Assembly (NCBI GenBank): GCA_030562195.1
Contig: JAUJPP010000007.1
Location: 33,415,769-33,479,768, forward strand
Direction of reading: 5' to 3'
DNA: 64,000 bases
Origin: Nipponacmea schrenckii
Lineage: Eukaryota; Mollusca; Gastropoda; Lottiidae
Below are positions 45,988 to 58,200 of the stretch, piece by piece. The notes under the pieces are model-generated. The model was not told the origin of the DNA, did no database searches, and saw only the letters and a list, made by a program, of their open reading frames with translations. The translations under genes were made by a program, and so were the position numbers. The number at the start of each line of letters is the position of its first letter. Position 1 is the stretch's first letter.

Positions 45988-47929
45988 TACAGCTTGCTGT
46001 GTTGGAGACTAGCGATTACCAACTACCAACCATTCTCAAAACATACATTTGGCCATTGGACTAATTTTGATATAGGTAAATGCTTACCTGATTACAAGCT
46101 GCTTATCGTTTTCTTAAGATAGATAAGGGCTGAGTAACATATGATTATCAAATTACATGTATGCTGAAACTTGAAGACCAAGTTCGATCTCTTGCCCTAA
46201 ATATCAACCCAATATAAGTTTAACTTCTTTGGTTTCTAACTGATTTTCCTAAACTGTGCAAGGATAGAGGCGTGGACAAATATAAGTTACTAACTGTACT
46301 TGGAATTTTATCATCTTTCAAAGTTACATATTTTGAAAATGAGTAAACAAATTACTCATGATAAATGTTTTCCGAATATTATATCATTACCATAGACATA
46401 AACAAAGTAACTTTCTAAAATACAGTTTTTATACCGTATTTTACCGCAGTAGCTAAAATGTTTTCAGTTTGAATATTGATTCCGTGTCATGCATGATACA
46501 AGTCAAAAAATACCAGTCCGTAAGTGTATTTTATTAAAAATTTCAGTATCAAATGAGCATACAATAATTATTAAGTCATTAAGTAGACATTCACAATTTT
46601 CAAATTCAAACATGCTTATCAGTCAAGTTCCTGTTTCATCAACTGCTTATTTCGAAGTGGTTCACTATCTTTGTAAAAATAGGAATAAACATTACATTTC
46701 AGAAAAAATAAGTGATGATAATATATTACATTTTTCCATATCAAGATCAAATGTATTAACTTATAGTACTCACTTCATATATTTGTGTTGAATTTCTACG
46801 GTGGTATTCAAATAAGATAGAGTAAATGCAGGCAAACTTTTATTACAGACAACTGACACGTGTCTGAATGAAAGCGCCGTCTAAAACAAGTACCTTTGTT
46901 AATATGAAAGCACGTGCGTAGCAAGAGAAATGTTCTATAGCATATTTACGGATGTATTTTTTATATTCAAGAGCTCACATTATTTTGTCGCTTAACAAGT
47001 TAAATGCCTCGTGTTTCATAATGAATTTAGGAAACACAATATTTAAGAACGGCTTCAATTTTCCCATAAACTCTTCCCTTGAAATTTGATTATATAGGAT
47101 CAACCTAAAACGTGAATTTTAAAGAATATTTGTGTTTTTATAACTTTGCTTTGTTAGGCAATTCCATTCGTTGAGTGGTTTTGCCGGAGCAAATAACAAA
47201 TGCACATCTCTTGATCAAAAGAAATGGACTTTCAATATTTCCAAACAGTTATTGGTTGGATTATGTTAATTACGTACACATGACAGGAGCTTCGGATCGC
47301 CCATTCGCATGCGGATGGAGTCCTTAGAGTTCATATTTGGAATATGTGTAATAATCAGATATGGGGCACGGAAAACAATAGTTCCCACATAATTAGATTG
47401 AGTAACTAATCATAATAATTGTGATAACACAATTTCTTAACTGCTAGCATATGCAAAAAAATGATAAAAAACATGGTAAATTATACCTGAAAATATTTCT
47501 AAAGTATCTATTAATTTATCTTGATCAAACTGAATTTGTTTTAAAGGAATCACTGAAATAGAGCGTACAAATTTTTTAATATGCTGTATGTAGTATCCAT
47601 TTAGGACAATAAATTAAGGTATACATTGACTTGTAGATTTTTTATGTCAAAGCGATGGGGAATATAATGATTTTTTTAAACAACTTGTCTCATTTCTGAA
47701 AAACATAGTTTCATAAAATAATGAGTTGATGTCGCGAACAATGAACAGTCATTTATTTCTACAAAATGTCAGCTTTTAAGTATTCATTTCTCGTAAAGAC
47801 TAATTTTGTTCAGTAATTTTGTGTTGAAATGAACCGTTGTGTGATATTGTGTTTTATTATATCTCTTCAAAGGCAATATCGTATAATACCTCTATAGCCA
47901 TTGCGTTCTCAGTCACATTTTAATAAGAT

Positions 47930-48240
47930 AGCTCACAGTGGTCCTAATTCAGTCATTCTCTTAAACAGTTGGACATCGTCACTAACTACTTTAGCTTGGT
48001 CCAACTCAAAGATTAACTCCATTCCTGTCAACACGGTGCGCGGAAACGACTTTAATTACCCGGCACCACACAATGGCAGATCAGTGACGCTTGTGACTGC
48101 GAGACTTCAATATTTACTGCGTGGCTGCTCTCTCATTTTCTCCTTGTCGTTGGCCTCCTGGGAAATAAGCAATCAATCTTAGCTCTTAATTAATAATCGC
48201 CTTATTACGCTCATTCGATTAAAGCAAAAAGAGTTCTGTA
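47930..48240. promoter_or_regulatory. Candidate conserved non-coding element (enhancer-like)
   Basis: A GC-richer island within AT-rich spacer, with dense word complexity and homeobox-type sites (TTAATTAATAAT near 48187, ACTTTAATTACC near 48049). The plus frame over it has no recognisable protein. The position between two ETS genes suggests a shared enhancer, but that is inference. Confidence 0.3.
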
Positions 48241-49185
48241 ACCGTTATCCCTTTTAACATATTGTAAGTGTCTTTATTATGAATAGAGAAACCTTTAGAA
48301 TGTTATTGACTTTTGTGTTAATCATCTTATTATTGCACTTCTGGAAACAACAACAGAGCTTTGACAAATAGCAGATATTTTACATTTTCACACGCTACTT
48401 CTCACTTCAGCTACATTATTCGACATTTAAAGATTTTCATGACAATTTATTACGACGCTTGTCGATGAAGTTATTGTAAGAATCAGAATAAAAATGCTAA
48501 TTTTATTGAAGTCCTTCTCAAGATTTTATGCTCATTTCGTTAGTTTCTTGTCAAGAATAAAAAGCACGGCTTCCGTCTGTTTTTGGTTCCATTAAAACAT
48601 AGCTATTCTCGTGTTTATATTTTTCCGTTCTTTTGTTAGAGTTATTTCTCGCAAATTTCGATGAATTATACAGTATCTAAAACACTTCTTATCAAATTTG
48701 CATGAATAAAAAAAATCCGTTGGGAAAGTTATTATTGGGATAAAAATAAGGCGTTATTCTTATTTTTCTGACACCATGAATAGGTTTTGTTTTCAAATTT
48801 TCAGATATCGTTGATTTTTTTCCTAAACAACCAAGTGTTTAAAACTTCATTTTAAGGATCGTTCCTATTTCCTTTCAAAAGAGCAAATTTGCAAGCTGCA
48901 AAATACATTTCTTTTATACTATCACTCACATTTGTGTGCATTTTGTTTTGTAAGTACTTCATACACAAATCAATTATTACCATTATACAATCGACAAAAT
49001 CCTCATTTCAAATGTTCATATTGAATGTCTGAGACATTTTCCTACCACATAGACCAAATAACAGTCATATTATTTCATAAATTCATATAATCATATACAT
49101 GAATTTTTTTTTCAAAATAAAATTGATTTTTTATCGTGGGTGTTATGACTTTCTAATCACTTAAAGCGTTTTTCTTTAGTTTTCT

Positions 49186-49209
49186 GTAGGACGTAAAACT
49201 CCATTCATT
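49186..49209 (+). repeat. 24-bp word shared (inverted) with 50580-50603
   Basis: GTAGGACG...CATTCATT is exact here on plus and at 50580-50603 on minus. A shorter version (CATAAAACTCCATTCATT) is at 56375. Probably a retroelement tail. Confidence 0.6.
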
Positions 49210-49844
49210 ACATTTCATTTCTTTACTTTTCAACACTATAAATATCTACATTTTAACTGGTTTTGAAATTCTCGAGACCTTCAAATTACAATGAGATATT
49301 CCTAATCCTCCACTAACCCTCTCCCCCCCCTTTCATCCCCACATTGTTTTCCCTATATATACTTATGTTTCCTTGTGGTTTATATCAGGATACATGTATT
49401 TCTGATGACGGTATGAGAACCACACTGAAACGTCGAGAATAATAAATATTCTATAGCCATCCATAATAATTGTTTCTATTAAACTGTAATTAAACGAAAG
49501 CAACAGTTTCAATCGTATATTTCATTTACATTTTTTTCGCTTTTCGCCAAATTACATCAACTTGACATTTATTTCAGTAATAGACCAAAAATTCTCATTA
49601 ACTGTGTATCACTTGAATTTAATAGTGACTTTGTAGATTTGAAATCAGAATTAAGTTGGTTTTAAAGAAAGAAATTTATTCGGGCTTGACTTATTAGGTT
49701 TTAAAAGTACGCAAATTAACCCTTTTAAAAAAATATTTTATGATTTAAAAAATGTACACAATTCTTATTGTCCTTATAAATTATAATAAGAGTTAGTATA
49801 AAATAGATATGTCTTTAATTCGAATGATTTCACCTCTTAGGCGT

Positions 49845-52165
49845 GCTTATCATTCTAGGTGACTTCAATGCTGATGTCAAAAAGAAAATTACCTCTCCTA
49901 AGGAACAATGTTTCAACAAATTCTTAATAATAATAATTTTGAGTCTGCAAATAAAGTCATTTTGTAAAGGACTTTCCTACAGATATCAGGCATATGAACA
50001 CGGACCAACCTATGAATTTTGACCATGTTTTGTTTAAAGCGATCTTACAGAATTTTCTGAAAACTTTGCAATTTACTAAACACCTTAAACTATACTGGAA
50101 TCGAAACAATTGCATAAAATTTGACAGAAATCAAGAATTGACTGGATATCGCTTAGCAAATCGGATTGTGATACGATGTCTTATATCGACTACAGGCGCA
50201 ATAAACGCATCTTTCGATAACTCACAAAAGCAGCCGCTAATTATATCTCCGAGTATTTTCAAAACCTAAGCCAGTCTGCTAAAGTCGATCAAAAGCTATT
50301 TTAGTAGCTTAGCTGGTTAAGCGATTAAGATTAAGTGGGACTAATGCAACTACATGTACTTGACCGTTGAAATTTTATGTTAAAAGACACAAACTCTCTT
50401 CCGTGTGAATGGGTAGCTCATTTTGTCTTTAAATCAATCGACAATGGTGAATTCATCGAGTTACAATCGCATTTGCCACAGCAAAGCAATCTAAAATTCG
50501 CGAGGAATATCAGGTTCTCCAAAAACGATTGAATCTTCCTTATAATCCCATATATCTTGCTGCATTGGAAATGAAATGAAATGAATGGAGTTTTACGTCC
50601 TACTCTGCACATTTTGCTGCATTGGAGGGTGTGATTTTAAAACTTATGAGCATCAAGTCTGTCAAGGAGCTATACTCCGACCAAAAGCTCGTAATGCGCT
50701 TGATTCAGATAGATGCTCAGCTTATTTTTTGCGTCTGGAAAGGCAAAAGCAAGAATCCAGTCTGATAAGAGAGCTCATTGATAATGGTGGTGTAGGTGTA
50801 ACGGATTCCCTCGAGATTTTAAACACAGCTCGTACTTTCTATTCGGAACTTCATACCAATGACCAATGATAAGGCTTTGATAGATCACTTTGTATCTTTA
50901 AGCTAAAACAAGCTGCAGCTGATACATGTGATAATTTTCTAAGAAGGCACTTTTCGATGCTTTGAAAGGGATTGCGAGGAACAAATCACGTGGGTTAAAC
51001 GGTCTCACCGTTGGGATCCTTTAGTGATATCTATTTTCGAGTGATTTCAGAGATTTTAAAAAGTGGGCATCTTTCATCTTCCATGAGGAGAGGAGTAATA
51101 ACTATTTTCTACAAAAAAGGGGGAACGTAATCTTTTAAAAAATTATCGCCCCAAGTCTCTTAAATGTTGATTACAAAATCTGGTCTCGTTGTCTGGCTCT
51201 TCGACTGAAAGCTGTATATGTATCTCTAGATCGGACTTCTTGCGTACTGTTAATGTTTGTGTTGTGCGGGGTGTTAAATAACTGCGTTTCCACTTAGAAT
51301 TGTGAAGTAAAGCTAGCTTTAAAGCCAGCTTTATTGCAGAACACGCTGCGTTTCCACTGAGTTTTTCTGGTTCCCGAACCACTTTAGTCTCGATCAAAAA
51401 AAATGGCACATTATTGACAGGTCGCGATGTACAAGAATACCGATGTTGTGCGTGAGACCGTAAAATTAATACTTCTCGATTGCCGAACGAGAAAAGGCCG
51501 GCCTTTTTGCGTTTCCACTTGTTTAAAAAGCCGGCTTTAAAGCTAGCTTTCATTTGGTCCCCGATAAATTGCCGAACGAGAAAAGAGAGGTTTTCGGTTC
51601 CCGAACCGTAACGGTTCGGCAATTTAACAAGTGGAAATTACACACAAAACCTAGCTTAAAGCCGGCTTTTTGCCTAAGTGGAAACACGGTTATATGATGA
51701 TGTCGAGGATTTGCTTAAAGTCGATTCGCAGAAAGCTTTTCATATGGTCTACCATGATTATCTTTTCAATGTGCTTGAGTGTATGAATTTTGGAGAAAAA
51801 TTTCGACATTTTGTTAGAGTTTTTTACACTGATATAAAGAGTTGTGATAAGGTAAATGGACACATGTCATTTTCAGTAACACGTTCAGTACAACAAGGCT
51901 GCCCAATTGCTGAATTTATTATATGTTTTGTCTGTAGAGGCACTTAATGCACTTATTTAGGCGAATCCTAATATCAATGCGAGATACCAATACCCCTTTC
52001 TGATAATGTGTCATTGGTATATCAGCACGCTGGTGCCATAACACTAGCTGTTTGATGGTCCGCGTCTTTCGATGTCATTGAAAAATACTGTTTTATGTCT
52101 GGTGCTTTGGTTAACATTCATAAAACGGAGTTGCTATTAGTAGGTAGTGCTAGATTTATCTGACT
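49845..52165 (+). pseudogene. Decayed Tx1/L1-like LINE (endonuclease + RT), interrupted
   Basis: Pieces in order on plus: VLIILGDFNADVKKK (endonuclease core GDFN, about 49845-49895), AYEHGPTYEF (49990-50020), RRGVITIFYKKGGT (about 51085), SLLNVDYKIWSRCLALRLKA (about 51155), KAFHMVYHD (RT motif with FD changed to FH, about 51733), VQQGCPIA (about 51885), then SGALVNIHKTELLL (about 52100). Frames are broken by stops and shifts. A palindromic element sits at 51283-51689 within the RT. The order and motifs fit Tx1/L1-group non-LTR retrotransposons. It is not active. Confidence 0.85.
51283..51689 (-). mobile_element. Palindromic element, copy 2, nested in LINE
   Basis: The ends CTGCGTTTCCACTTAG and CTAAGTGGAAACACGG are near-perfect inverted repeats. 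Inside are repeated AAAGCCGGCTTT and CGTTTCCACTT words with NAACSAIKLALKLALL on the minus strand, shared with copy 1 at 35390-35615. LINE coding sequence resumes on the right (TRLYDDVEDLLKVDSQ), so it inserted into an older LINE copy. Confidence 0.8.
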
Positions 52166-53950
52166 TATGCTTATTTTAAAAGGTAGTCTTCGACTGATAT
52201 GGTTCTAGATTTTTATTGCTTATGAATTTTAATCCTTATATGAATATTGATAATGGTGATATAATTTTGGATTTTTCTTCAAAAAAAACTGTGATGTTGT
52301 ATCTGTGATCTGTTATTTTATAGTGAAGAAAAAAGCCTCAATTAATAATATGTCTTGCCAAGCCTCCCGTATAATTAAACGATGCTATCAGAATTACAGG
52401 ACAATTACCAACGGTATTTTGCACAAATCTACTAGTAGCCTATTCCAAAAATAAAAACCTACAGGATATTCTCGTTCGGGGCAGAGTAGATATCATTGAT
52501 GATGAATGAATCAAAACGTTTTTAACTAATTATCACTTCATTATTTATTTAAAAATATAATCATTATTCTCTTGGTTATTTCAATTAAAGATATATTACC
52601 TCTATGCATTTGATGAAAAAAATTTATAATTGCTACCTTTATCTTTTACAGTGATGAATATAGATGTAATACTATATTATACTGTAATAATAGTTTTATT
52701 TTTCAGGACTACTTTTAATATTTATTTTATATTAATTAAAGGGATAGAAAATGTAAGTTAAATTTATTTATTTTACTTAGTATTAACACCACGATAATTG
52801 TAATCAAAACTTTACCCCTGTGCCAGTTCCTTTTATTGAACAGTAACTTGTTACTTTCAATCATCCTAATCTCTATATTTAAGAACTCCACTATTGTTCA
52901 ACTTTTTGTTTTTTATCAATTCCCTGTAATAAAAGAACAAAAACCAAGCAAAGCTAAGACCATAATAGTGTATGCAAGACGTTGTAAAACCAAAATGTTT
53001 TTTGCGTTTCTCGATGATTCATAAAACTAGAATAGCAACTGAAAAAAAAATAATTTGGTAACTGCGAAAACGTCGCTTAATTAAAGACTAAATCGACAAA
53101 AACATCAAAAATAAAATTGTGGATTTTTGAGTTGTATTGAAGAACGAACATGCGGTATGGCGAAAATATACTTTTATCATAGTTCTGGCATTATGGAGAA
53201 AGGATAAAAGAGAAAAAACTAAAACTCCTTAATTTGTAGTTCTTTAATATGTTTTATATAATTTACAATAAATATAGCACATCTGATTTAAGAATAAATA
53301 CAAACATAAATAGATATATACATAAATAATTTACACAAGTATGTACAATATGAAATAAATAAAATTGTATTTAATTTTTTGTGTGTACAGGACTAGATTT
53401 AAATAGTATTTTAATCACATTACTTTGGTAGTTTTGGTACATTTGACATTGAAAAGTAAGAGTATGAATGTTTTATATTCAAACACGCATTATTTCTTCT
53501 TTTTTGCCCTATTTATTATATACGAATAAATGGCACGCATAATAATCCTGAATTTGTGAAAAGAGAAGAAAACAAATGATTTAAAATTAATTTTGTTGTT
53601 CAAAAATTCTTTTGAGAATTTTATGCAATATGTTTGATATTCGCTTTTAATTCATGTAAATCACATACCAATATATCGACATAAACCAAAACAGAGCATC
53701 GTCTTAATCTTTATACCAAGCCCAAAATCACCCCTACAGAAAACAAGACCCAAATATTTTGCACCATATGATCAAATAAAAATTAAATTTATGATAGTGA
53801 TTTGCATTGAAATATGTTTAATTATAGACAACATAATTAATCTGTTATCCTTTGAGACTGAAGCGAAAACGATTGAGAAATTGGTTATCAGAAATCGAAA
53901 GAGAATCACAATTTCTATAGAAGCGGACTAATGAAAAATGAAGTTTTAAT
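52166..53950. other. Intergenic, AT-rich, nothing recognised
   Basis: Very AT-rich sequence between the LINE remnant and the 3' end of gene 2. No frame or repeat shared with the rest of the window was seen. Confidence 0.4.
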
Positions 53951-53956
53951 AATGTA

Positions 53957-53962
53957 TTTATT
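53957..53962 (-). terminator. Candidate poly(A) signal of gene 2
   Basis: AATAAA on the minus strand about 770 nt below the stop codon of gene 2. Another lies at 53517-53512. Which is used cannot be told from sequence alone. Confidence 0.35.
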
Positions 53963-54731
53963 AGGTTAGAAGGTTGAATAATAACTCAACTTATTACTGT
54001 TATAATATTCTACTTGCTCTCTACTTCAAAATGATTTATAACATCCAAACCACGAGTGTCGTAACTCTGATCAGAGTTGTTGAGGTTTGATTCGTTAACC
54101 TCCTGAGGCATTAGTCATTTTCATACGACGATCTTATATCCAAAATACATCAATTTAGAATCTCTCGCTTATTTAGAACCGACATCGATGCTTTGGTCAT
54201 AACATTACCAACTATCATGGCATCAAGGCACTTTGCGATCTGTGTGATAATTGTCTCGGTTCCATGTTTGAACACAGAAGTCGGCTAACTTGATAGGAAA
54301 TCCAATTTACTTGGCGTCAGATAGCTTGAAGGATTTGACTGAATACATCGTGAGACAAAATTAATTGTGAAATATTTTTCTTGTCCCTTCCTTCCGCTAG
54401 CTAAGATACATATCAGCAATGAAACTATTTAAAAGGCGGAGATAGAAAAATCGGTATTGATCCACCATTTGAAATCTGTCTCTGTCGAGGAACATTTCCT
54501 TCCATTAATTTTACCGACCTTAGATGATTCAATTTGTTTTAGAGATAAGCGACCAACTCGATTAAAGGCTCGTATAACTTTAAATTCGGTTTTCGGCACA
54601 CGACTCCATATATCAATAATATCACAAGAAAGATCTCGAGTTCCTCTTTCTTCACTCGATTCACAATTTTAAATCACACGCCTTTTCTTTTCTTGAATAG
54701 AATAACAAACAAGTTCGTCCGGCTAGAATCT
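53963..54731 (-). other. ERG-like: Gene 2 3' UTR (inferred)
   Basis: Sequence between the stop codon and the first AATAAA candidate on the minus strand. The stretch 54060-54720 is GC-richer than the spacer beyond it, as expected for transcribed UTR, but the end is not certain. Confidence 0.4.
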
Positions 54732-55264
54732 TCATGAATAGTAGGCGCCTAAATGCGAGGTCATGTGGCCATGGTGATGAGACATGGCGTGATTTGGTAT
54801 GTTGTGATAAAGGTTTGCACTGCTAGCAGACGACCAGTAACTTGAAGGCGAGGCAAAAAGTCCAGAGGTAGACGAGGGCATAGGTGGATGTGTATTCATG
54901 AAATTTAATTTTGGGTTATGGTAATGTGAGGACATAAAGAAGTCCTGTTGATATTTATAAGCAGTTGGATCACTAGCTTGTGGTTGCATGGCTTGAGCAA
55001 GTCCTGCAAAATCAAATTTATAAGCGTAACGTTTTCCATGTACTTTGGTCATAATGTTTTTATCGTAGTAATATCGGAGAGCACGACTTAGTTTATCGTA
55101 GTTCATATTGGGTTTACTCTTTCTTTCTCCCCATCGTCGGGCCACTTCATCCGGGTCACTAAGTTTGAATTCACCATTAGTTCCTTCCCAGGTGATGTAA
55201 GCTGAATTTGAGCTATCAGATAGTAATTCCAGTAAAAATTGCCACAACTGTATTTGACCACTCC
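54732..55264 (-). CDS. ERG-like: Gene 2 terminal coding exon: ETS domain and C-terminus
   Basis: The exon begins after TTTTACAG at 55265 (minus strand) and runs 533 nt to TGA at 54734-54732. It encodes [40 protein letters not shown], the recognition helix [16 protein letters not shown] and [13 protein letters not shown], followed by [10 protein letters not shown] and a Ser/His/Tyr-rich tail. [11 protein letters not shown] here is the same as vertebrate ERG, whereas gene 1 has GKRKS. The codons used differ silently from gene 1 at many sites, so the duplication is not recent. Confidence 0.97.
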
Positions 55265-58200
55265 CTGTAAAATAAAACGGTTAAATATGGTGAAATTTGT
55301 CGTTAACAATTCCAATGATCCATGTGATCTGTTTCTATCTTACTTCATTTAGTTTGAGATGTTTTGGTTTCATCTTTATTTGTGTGTTTCCTGTTCAAGA
55401 TGTGTGAAGATTGTTTGATAGACTGACGAATCTACTTCAATTCCTATCAGATAACGCAACTTATCGGGTTTTTTTTAAATATTTGTTAAGACTTATTCTA
55501 ACTTATCTTAAAACAACATTCCTGGAGATACTAAAATTTCGAGGTTTGTATCATTCGGTATCCGTGTTGAAACAATGTGCAAGCGTATCTAGGAGTAACA
55601 TGTTTCTGGTCGATAGCATAACGATTATACAGATTATAAAGATTTTCGCCATAAAATGTTCGATGCTGCAAAACGTACATGGGTCCAAAACACAGATCAA
55701 ATACGAAAAACAAAAAACTACTGTGATCTTTTCGTGTCTGAATATTGACAGGTGCAGAATTTCCAGTGAACCAAAGAAACAATTTCTAATCAAACAGACG
55801 GGTTCTGTGAGTCAAAGTCTGTAAGTAGATTATGGTTTGTTGAAGGATCGCATGATAAGACTGACTGAAACATATAAAATCGTTTAATATCGTATAACCT
55901 AATATTTGTAACAAACTAAATAGCGAACAAAGATAAGGATTGTACATGGTTCGTGCAGCTAAATAGTTCTTGCGTGCAGAAAAGAACTAACCCTCTCATC
56001 TCATTCTTAGATAATTTGTAATGGACAATAAGCCCAAATTAAACACTTAAATATCGTAATCAGAGAGTAAATTACAGTTTTCAATGTGTTGTCTGAAAAA
56101 TTGTTATTAATGGCTTAAACATAACACTTGTGAATAAAGGCGTTTATCGAATCATCGTTTTGATGTCTTCTTAATTAAACTTTATTAAATATTTTAGTCG
56201 TTCGAGACAGTTTATTAATATAATGTTTCTGTGCATCTAACTGGGAACCGCTTATATGTAGGTCCAGGATCCCAGTCCAGAAAAAAAATCGAGATGAACT
56301 TTCGAATTTTTCAACTGGGTTCCTCCTCGTCATTACCCGTCTTCATTTGCCAATTAGGTGCACAAAATAGGCCATAAAACTCCATTCATTTTAGTTCTGC
56401 ATCCAGGCGTAACTGTCCCAGAAAGCATCTCGATATTACATGGCGAACTGCTAGTTCAAATTCACATCACAGTAACATCGTGCACTAAAACTAGATGACA
56501 TTTGAAGAAATATAATTTATCGAAACAAAACAATATTGCACGTTAATGGCTCAAAAGAAATACAGAATTGAAATCCTACATAGGCTTTATATTGTATTGA
56601 TTGTTTTACAGATTAAAATAACATAGTTTTAGAGTACCTGAAAGGTACTTTACGAAAATCGATGTCAACATCCTTGTTTTTCAATGTTGAAGATGAATAT
56701 TCTTCATAAAGTTTACTATGTGGTTATGGCTCTCATACCGAAACAATAGTTAATGGAAATATATAAAGTAGTTTTCCTAGAAAAACAGTATGAGTAATTT
56801 CAAAAATATAAATTCTACTTATAAGTTCATGTTGTAAATACAACTGGCAAATGGAAGTTTTTGATGTTTCGCATGACATATTATAAGGCCTTAAACATGA
56901 AGCAAAGGAAATTCCTTTTTGGAAATTTATAGTGAAACCAGTGAAAATTTGGTACTATCAACTATAGAGTGATTTCTTTAATAATTTTTAAAAATCAATT
57001 TACATGTACATTATTCGCGCAACGCGATAAGTATTTTTGGTAATGTTCATACAATCATGTTCACAATTAAACCAAACATGATCGGGTAATTTCATTATAA
57101 TATTATTGCAGATAGTTTTAAATCAACTTTTAAACCTGTGGGTTATTGTACACTCAAAAAAGTATTAGAAGGATTAGAAAACCATATTAAAATCGCATTG
57201 TTCAGCTCATAATAGTACGTTGTTGTTTGAGAATAGGTGGAATATGATGTGCCAATGATACTGGACATGAACTATATATGAAGTATGATTAATTGAAAAA
57301 AAGTGTAAATAATATGAAACAATATCAAATATTATAAATAATCTAAATCTCTTTATTAAAACAGTTAATAGTGGTTTTTATTGGCACTATCAGACCATCG
57401 CGTCTCTATTCATTGATATTATTATAAAGGTTTGTTTGCCATTTATTTAGCCTTTATTGCAAATTCAATCGTTAGAAAATTATACTATCAGTTCAAATAT
57501 CCAATATTATTTTAATGTGTTTAAACTTCAAAAAAATATTGATAAAACTTTATCTTTTAGTCTTTTGTTTGTTGTCAGGTTAGGCAATGAATATGAAGTT
57601 GAGAAGAAGTAATTTTTTAGGTAATATTCATTCTCTTTAAATTTAGGCAAAGACAAAAATATCGAATTAAACAACAATCATTTTATTAAGCCTAAAACCT
57701 TCATTATCCGAACATAACTCTTAGTCAGCGGATATGAAAGATATAAAGAATCTTATGATTACGGCACTGACTTCATTGAAAGCTCACAAGATATTAATAT
57801 TGTGCTAGGAGGCTTATAAATGATCCGCCGTCACACAGATTGCAGATAATTTACCACCAAAGTCACTTTATTAAACCTTTGATTGAACCACAATTTGATT
57901 CGCCAACATTTTGTTTTACATTATATTATAAAATTTGAAATTTAATACGAAAGCAAATCGTTCTACCCCTATATTGCGGTATGCCATTAAAAAGCGAAGT
58001 GTGCCGACTAAATGAAAGTGTTATTATTTATAAGATCTTTAGAATACTATTACATGGGGGTCACGTCAATCATTTAACCAGTATTTTCACAACACCATAT
58101 GACTTGATATGAGATATAGCAATATTTGTCATTATGAAATCTTTAACTTTTGGTCAATCAATGTTTAATTACATTTTTCTCGTTTCAGCACAAAGATCAT

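Larger units (their letters stand above)
45988..49844. other. Intergenic spacer, part 6
   Basis: No gene recognised. The stretch 47930-48240 is clearly GC-richer than its surroundings and lacks a convincing coding frame, so it is a candidate conserved non-coding element. At 49381-49440 GATGACGG...ACTGAAACGTCG resembles the 3' end of a retroelement. Confidence 0.4.

Noticed and set aside
46489..46791. 100-codon open frame on plus
   Set aside because: AT-driven composition, no family resemblance, no splice or promoter context.
47901..48182. 93-codon open frame on plus over the GC-rich island
   Set aside because: No recognisable protein; a regulatory element is more likely.
51143..51622. 159-codon open frame on minus
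   Set aside because: It runs antisense through the LINE RT and across the palindromic element; repeat by-product.
55674..55700. Minus-strand LCFGPMYV resembling the DPYQLFGPM exon
   Set aside because: No AG acceptor, DPYQ codons missing and no donor; probably chance, possibly an exon relic.
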